A stretch of DNA of 64,000 nucleotides. Origin: Parabacteroides sp. GTDB lineage: Bacteria; Bacteroidota; Bacteroidia; Bacteroidales; Tannerellaceae. Positions 59,532 to 64,000 of the stretch are shown here, piece by piece. The stretch lies in NCBI GenBank assembly GCA_017937385.1, contig JAGBDR010000005.1:24111-88110 (forward strand). The letters are read 5' to 3'. Position 1 is the stretch's first letter. Each line of letters starts with the position of its first letter. The notes beneath the pieces are model-generated. The model made no database searches and was not told where the DNA came from. It saw only the letters and a list, made by a program, of their open reading frames with translations. A program made the position numbers and the translations under genes.

Positions 59532-61823
59532 ATGAATAAATTGTGGATGGCTGTAACACTTGTGCTCGGTCTTTCTTCTTGTTCCTCCAGGCAGGATGAG
59601 TTGAAGGCCGGTTTTGAGAATCCGTCGGAAGCCTATCGCCCGATGCCTTTCTGGCATATCAACGGGCACATGACGCGTGCGGGTATCGAAAAAGAAGTGG
59701 GAGAAGCGAAAAGCCTTTCCGGATTCGGAGGGGTGACGGTCTTGCCTGTCAGTCCCGGTACGCAGTGGAGAACAGGGTCGTTTTGTCCTGGTACCGGACC
59801 GGATTACCTGAGTGATGAATATTTCGATCGGTATGCCGATATTCTGGATGTTTCCGAGAAGCAAGGCACGGAGGTCATTCTCTATGACGATATCGATTTT
59901 CCGAGCGGTTCGGCCGGAGGTCGGTTGTGCAAGGAATATCCGCAGTATGCCAGCAAATATTTGTCGAAAGAGGAGCTTCGGGTGAAAGGAGGCCGGACGG
60001 TCAACTGGCGGCGTGGAGATACGGTGTCTGTTTTGGCAGCCGTTTCAGCCTTGAACGAGCAGACGCGCGAAGTGTTGGACTTAGGGCCTTATATGGAGGG
60101 GAATACGCTGAATTGGAAAGCGCCGGACGGTGAATGGCGCGTGATGTTTTTCAACTGTGTCGTTGATAAAAATTCGCCTCATGCGCATTTGGTGGACTAT
60201 ATGCAGCCTGAAGCCGTAGCCCGGTTGTTGGAAATGACCTATGGGGAATATGACAAGCGTTTCAACCGCTATTTCGGCAATGTGATTACGAAGACTTTCT
60301 TTGACGATGTGGGTTTTGTCCATTTGGAAAATACATGGACGACTGCTATCTCCGATATTTTTAGGGAGAAATACGGAAAAAATCCGGCGTTGTATTATCC
60401 GGCTTTGTTTTATGACATTGGTCCGGAGACAGGAGCGGCGCGTGTCGCTTTCTTTGATATCCGTTCCGAGCTGATGGCGGAAGGATATGTGAAGCAAGTG
60501 TCCGAGTGGGCGGGCAAGCGACATTTGAGCAGCATGGGGCATCCGCCTGAGAATTACAGCCCTAATTCGGTGGTTGCTCATGGAGACATTCTGAAGTATT
60601 ACCGGCATGTGCAGATACCGCTTTTGGATGCCATCTTTTTCTATGGGCGCGGAGTGCATGGTTTCAAGCAGATTAGTTCGGCGGCCGATCGGGGAGACAG
60701 GCCGGTGGTGGGAGCCGAGTTGTGTGGTGCTTTTCCTGCGGATATGGACTCGCTGACTTTATACCGGGTGGCGCTTGAGGCGATGGTGCGGGGTGTCAGT
60801 TTTGTCGTACCTCATGGGATGTGGTACACAACGGACGCGGACAAGGTACGTATCCCGCCGTTGATTGCTCCTGAAAATCCGTTGCTGCGGGATGCGTTGC
60901 CGAATTACAGTGCTTGTGTGGGACGTTCCTGTTCCCTTCTTCAAGGTGGGAGACGGGTTTCGGATATTGCCTTGTTGTGGCCGATTACGGCAATTCAGGC
61001 TGAATCGTATATATTCCGGGATGCCAATTCCGGCCTTCCGGTGGCAAACTGGTTGCCGGAACATGTCAATCATCATGTGTTGAGCGATGTGTTGACGAAT
61101 AAACTTCGGCGTGATTTTACCTTTGTCCATCCGGAAGATTTGTGTAACGGAAAGATTACGGCGGCCGGTAGCGAACTGGTCTTGAATAATGAAACGAATA
61201 TCCAGCATTACAAAGTCCTTTTAATGCCGGGTGGCGATGTGATTTCGGCCGAAACGATGAAAGCGATCAAGCAATATTATGACCATGGAGGAAAAGTGGT
61301 GGCGACCTCTTCTCTTCCAAGACGTTCTGCTGAGTTCGGGAGGGACGAGGAGGTTGTGCGTCTTGTGACGGAGATGTTCGGTATCGATCCCTGTGGGGAA
61401 AGCTATCCGGATAAGTTTGAATCCAATGCGAACAAAGGTCGTCTGGCATTTCTGCATGATCCGACTCCCGAAGCCCTTGCGGATTTGTTTGCGCGTTGGG
61501 AACTGCGTGCGGATCTTGCTTTCGATGAATCGACTTTGCCGCCCGCTCAGATCGGTTTCCTGAACTATATCCATAAACAGAAAGAGGGGCGCGATTTTTA
61601 TTACATAACCAATACGACTGGAGATGCGGTCCATACGACTGTCTCCCTGCGTGGCCGGTTCGACAAGCTTGAATTCTGGAACCCGCACACAGGTAAAATC
61701 GAGCCGATTCAAGATTCCGAATGCGTCAAGCAGCCGGATGGCGGTTATGTGACAAACATCAAGCTTTCGATGCCGCAAGTGTCGGGATTGTTCATTGTGG
61801 GAAAGAGTCTTTCGGGTAAATGA
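59532..61823 (+). CDS. GH106-like rhamnosidase, lipoprotein
   Basis: 763 residues. Lipoprotein signal MNKLWMAVTLVLGLSSC. Mature sequence begins FENPSEAYRPMPFWHINGHM, the GH106-type opening (compare FRDPKSVYRPFVRWWWNG in the enzyme at 2966), then SLSGFGGVTVLPVSPGTQW. It is shorter by about 200 residues and lacks the GH2-like C-terminal domain. Barrel segments such as EVILYDDIDFPSGSAGGRL and VGAELCGAFPADMDS follow. Probably removes a terminal rhamnose or related deoxysugar outside the cell. A hexuronate-type transporter gene follows 205 bp later, fitting unsaturated galacturonate-rhamnose products. Confidence 0.75.
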   Translation: MNKLWMAVTLVLGLSSCSSRQDELKAGFENPSEAYRPMPFWHINGHMTRAGIEKEVGEAKSLSGFGGVTVLPVSPGTQWRTGSFCPGTGPDYLSDEYFDRYADILDVSEKQGTEVILYDDIDFPSGSAGGRLCKEYPQYASKYLSKEELRVKGGRTVNWRRGDTVSVLAAVSALNEQTREVLDLGPYMEGNTLNWKAPDGEWRVMFFNCVVDKNSPHAHLVDYMQPEAVARLLEMTYGEYDKRFNRYFGNVITKTFFDDVGFVHLENTWTTAISDIFREKYGKNPALYYPALFYDIGPETGAARVAFFDIRSELMAEGYVKQVSEWAGKRHLSSMGHPPENYSPNSVVAHGDILKYYRHVQIPLLDAIFFYGRGVHGFKQISSAADRGDRPVVGAELCGAFPADMDSLTLYRVALEAMVRGVSFVVPHGMWYTTDADKVRIPPLIAPENPLLRDALPNYSACVGRSCSLLQGGRRVSDIALLWPITAIQAESYIFRDANSGLPVANWLPEHVNHHVLSDVLTNKLRRDFTFVHPEDLCNGKITAAGSELVLNNETNIQHYKVLLMPGGDVISAETMKAIKQYYDHGGKVVATSSLPRRSAEFGRDEEVVRLVTEMFGIDPCGESYPDKFESNANKGRLAFLHDPTPEALADLFARWELRADLAFDESTLPPAQIGFLNYIHKQKEGRDFYYITNTTGDAVHTTVSLRGRFDKLEFWNPHTGKIEPIQDSECVKQPDGGYVTNIKLSMPQVSGLFIVGKSLSGK

Positions 61824-61963
61824 ATGTGTTGTATCTGGTAAATAACGGTTTTGTCATAGTCAAAGGGAACGGGCATGAAAACTTATTTTGTACGAGCCGA
61901 ATCTCTAATAATTGAGGGCGGATGTGAAAGAAACAAAATACTTCGTGTATTCGCACACACAAT

Positions 61964-61996
61964 TTTGTGTATAACGAAAAAAATGCTTTATATTTG
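61964..61996 (+). promoter_or_regulatory. Promoter of the transporter gene
   Basis: TTTG (61964-61967), 21 bp, then TATATTTG (61989-61996). About 32 bases before the ATG. Confidence 0.7.
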
Positions 61997-62028
61997 CCCC
62001 CGCATTATGGAAAACGAATATTAATATC

Positions 62029-63471
62029 ATGAATACATTTCAAAAAGCAAGTGAGAAGATGACGAATTACAGATGGACAATCTGCGCAATGTTATTTTTC
62101 GCAACAACAGTAAATTATCTTGATCGCCAGGTGCTGTCTTTAACCTGGGATGAATTTATCAAACCGGAGTTCCATTGGGACGAATCCCATTATGGTACGA
62201 TAACCTCGGTTTTCTCTATTGTATATGCTATCTGCATGTTGTTTGCCGGTCGTTTTATTGACTGGATGGGTACGAAGAAAGGATATCTTTGGGCTATCGG
62301 TGTCTGGTCGTTCGGAGCCTGTCTTCATGCTGGTTGCGGTATTGCGACCGAACATTATGTCGGAATGAATAGTGCGGCGGAACTGGCAGCGGCAACAGGG
62401 GATGTTGTCATGATACTGGCAACCGTGAGCATGTATTTCTTCTTGGCCGCCCGTTGTATTTTGGCATTGGGTGAAGCGGGTAACTTTCCGGCGGCTATTA
62501 AGGTTACAGCCGAGTATTTCCCTAAGAAAGACCGTGCCTATGCTACCTCTATTTTCAATGCCGGCGCTTCTATCGGTGCTTTGGTCGCTCCGATCTCCAT
62601 CCCTTTGCTGGCAAAAGCCTGGGGGTGGGAAATGGCCTTTATTGTGATCGGTGCGCTTGGTTTTGTCTGGATGGGCTTATGGGTATTTATGTACACGACT
62701 CCGGACAAGAGCAAGCATGTGAATAAAGCAGAGTTGGAATATATCGAACAGGATTGTGGCGAAAAAGACACCGCCGTTGTCGAAGAAGAAAATGAAAAGA
62801 AAATCGGCTTCCTGCAGTGTTTTACTTTCAAACAGACGTGGGCTTTTGTGGTCGGTAAATTCATGACAGACGGTGTTTGGTGGTTCTTCCTTTTCTGGAC
62901 TCCTTCCTATTTGAATACGCAGTTCGGCATCAAGACGTCCGATCCGTTGGGGATGGGGTTGATTTTTACCTTGTATGCTGTCACGATGTTGTCTATTTAC
63001 GGAGGTAAATTGCCGACGATTTTTATTAACCGGAGCGGAATGAATCCCTATGCTGCCCGTATGAAAGCCATGCTGATTTTTGCTTTCTTCCCGTTGTTGG
63101 TGTTGTTGGCGCAGCCGTTGGGCACGATTTCTCCGTGGTTCCCGGTTATCCTGATCGGTATCGGTGGTGCGGCCCATCAGTCTTGGTCTGCCAATATTTT
63201 CTCGACTGTCGGCGATATGTTCCCGAAGTCGGCCATCGCGACTGTCACGGGTATCGGCGGTATGGCAGGTGGTGTCGGTTCCATGATTTTGCAGAAAGTG
63301 GCCGGAAATTTGTTTGTTTATGCAGATGCAACCCAAATGACATTTATGGGTTTCACGGGTAAGCCTGCCGGTTATTTTGTTATTTTCTGCGTATGTGCTG
63401 TCGCTTATTTGATCGGGTGGATTATTATGAAGATCTTGGTTCCGAAATATAAAGTGATCGTTCTTGAATAA
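62029..63471 (+). CDS. MFS hexuronate transporter (ExuT-like)
   Basis: 480 residues, 12 spans. NYRWTICAMLFFATTVNYLD then RQVLSLTWDEF is the opening of the anion:cation symporter (ACS) family; ARCILALGEAGNFPAAIKVT and GRFIDWMGTKKGYLWAIGVW carry conserved motifs. It takes up galacturonate or glucuronate across the inner membrane. Own promoter and terminator. Its position after a GH106-like gene, with the pectin operon at the other end of the window, suits uptake of pectin breakdown products. Confidence 0.92.
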   Translation: MNTFQKASEKMTNYRWTICAMLFFATTVNYLDRQVLSLTWDEFIKPEFHWDESHYGTITSVFSIVYAICMLFAGRFIDWMGTKKGYLWAIGVWSFGACLHAGCGIATEHYVGMNSAAELAAATGDVVMILATVSMYFFLAARCILALGEAGNFPAAIKVTAEYFPKKDRAYATSIFNAGASIGALVAPISIPLLAKAWGWEMAFIVIGALGFVWMGLWVFMYTTPDKSKHVNKAELEYIEQDCGEKDTAVVEEENEKKIGFLQCFTFKQTWAFVVGKFMTDGVWWFFLFWTPSYLNTQFGIKTSDPLGMGLIFTLYAVTMLSIYGGKLPTIFINRSGMNPYAARMKAMLIFAFFPLLVLLAQPLGTISPWFPVILIGIGGAAHQSWSANIFSTVGDMFPKSAIATVTGIGGMAGGVGSMILQKVAGNLFVYADATQMTFMGFTGKPAGYFVIFCVCAVAYLIGWIIMKILVPKYKVIVLE

Positions 63472-63505
63472 TAGAAATAGCGTAATCGCTGATATAGATA
63501 TAAAG

Positions 63506-63543
63506 AAAGGGGGCTGTGCAAATTATGACACAGTCCCCTTTTT
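63506..63543 (+). terminator. Terminator of the transporter gene
   Basis: AAAGGGGGCTGTG (63506-63518) pairs with CACAGTCCCCTTT (63529 on), with T5 completing the tract. Confidence 0.85.
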
Positions 63544-63608
63544 GCGTGCGTACCCTAATATGCTCTTAGCTTCCGCCTGAAAAAATTCCGAAAAAACTCT
63601 CGAAAAAA

Positions 63609-63640
63609 TTTGTTCAATCCATCCGGAGCATGTACTTTTG
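63609..63640 (+). promoter_or_regulatory. rRNA operon promoter P1 with A-tract upstream element
   Basis: TTTG (63609-63612), 20 bp, TACTTTTG (63633-63640). Three A6 tracts about 10-12 bp apart lie directly upstream (63580-63608), as in an UP element. Confidence 0.8.
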
Positions 63641-63781
63641 CACCCGCATTCGAGCGAGAGTGGCACAGTAGACATGCTGAGAGGAGGTACCGGGAGGTAG
63701 GATGAGGTTAGCGGGTGCTAAGCGAATGTCCGATGTTTCGGGAGTCACTGAAAAACTTTTTCAAATTTTCTTTCCGAAAAA

Positions 63782-63812
63782 TTTGTCAGTTTGAAAAAAG
63801 TGCTTACCTTTG
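63782..63812 (+). promoter_or_regulatory. rRNA operon promoter P2
   Basis: TTTG (63782-63785), 19 bp, TACCTTTG (63805-63812) followed by CA. A-tracts and T-tracts lie upstream. A boxA-like GTTCTTTGAA follows at 63839-63848. Confidence 0.8.
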
Positions 63813-63966
63813 CAGCCGCAATCGAGAGAAAGCAAAAAAGTTCTTTGAAAGACTTACATAATCAACAAGTAGTACAAGAGACGTAGTAATACGAAGACAA
63901 ACCGTCAAAGACTACAATAGATAGAGAAACGATTCTGAGCAAAGGTAAAAATAAGAAACAAATTCA

Positions 63967-64000
63967 ACAACGAAGAGTTTGATCCTGGCTCAGGATGAAC
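63967..64000 (+). rRNA. 16S ribosomal RNA, 5' end
   Basis: GAAGAGTTTGATCCTGGCTC at 63972-63991 is the universal 27F region, followed by AGGATGAAC of Bacteroidota type. Position 1 is placed at about 63967 by aligning to E. coli G6-A7-A8. The gene continues beyond the window. Confidence 0.98.

Overview
The window looks like chromosome of a gut Bacteroidales, most likely Parabacteroides or a close relative. Promoters fit the Bacteroidota form (TTTG or TTG, about 17-21 bp, then TAnnTTTG). Shine-Dalgarno sites are mostly absent. The coding content is typical: pectin- and mannan-directed glycosidases, a large protein with a DUF6383-like C-terminal domain, a capsule locus with companion genes (smalltalk-type peptide, HU-like protein, DUF4248, VirE-type protein), and a 16S rRNA start of Bacteroidota type. 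Species is not resolved. All family names come from reading motifs; no database search was run.

Layout. 1-0.5 kb: 3' end of an AAA ATPase gene and a possible remnant. 0.7-7.4 kb: a rhamnogalacturonan-type operon with two GH28 enzymes, a GH28-like protein lacking its catalytic motifs, and a GH106-like rhamnosidase. 7.4-11.9 kb (minus): two tiny membrane proteins, a secreted TIM-barrel-like lipoprotein and a GH92 mannosidase. 12-18.6 kb (minus): a serpin lipoprotein overlapping a C10 cysteine protease by 4 bp, a TPR/OmpA-like lipoprotein and a secreted S1 protease. 18.7-37.2 kb: mostly housekeeping, with a PepSY-like lipoprotein, class I fumarase, the DUF6383-type protein behind a long structured leader, pnp, a thioredoxin-fold lipoprotein without cysteines, greA, a HIT protein, a PadR-PspC-GIN operon, an acyl-CoA synthetase and prfB with its programmed frameshift.

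37.2-50.5 kb is a surface polysaccharide locus: initiating transferase, flippase, polymerase, glycosyltransferases, epimerase, export and chain-length proteins. Several cassettes inside it are decayed (a TupA-like ATP-grasp fragment, a lone minimal nucleotidyltransferase, an antitoxin tail), and an Rpn-type nuclease gene sits among them. Upstream are two copies of a 33-34 bp palindrome enclosing 115 bp that carries an outward-facing promoter. This is the layout expected of an invertible capsule promoter now in the OFF orientation. 50.7-54.7 kb (minus) is the companion cluster. 54.9-59 kb holds a chain of small overlapping genes, a Stealth-type sugar-phosphate transferase, an AAA_14/DUF4143 ATPase behind three 33-bp-spaced repeats, and a broken second copy of that ATPase. 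The end carries a CAU-anticodon tRNA, a second GH106-like lipoprotein with a hexuronate-type transporter, and a tandem-promoter rRNA leader running into 16S.

Links between genes. The flanking glycosidases and the transporter fit pectin use. The capsule locus with its candidate switch and the Stealth gene point to a changeable surface. The least explained signals are three intergenic arrays with a strict 22-23 bp period but unrelated unit sequences, the leader upstream of the DUF6383-type gene, the three-gene ATGA chain at 54.9-55.6 kb, and the protease-serpin pair.
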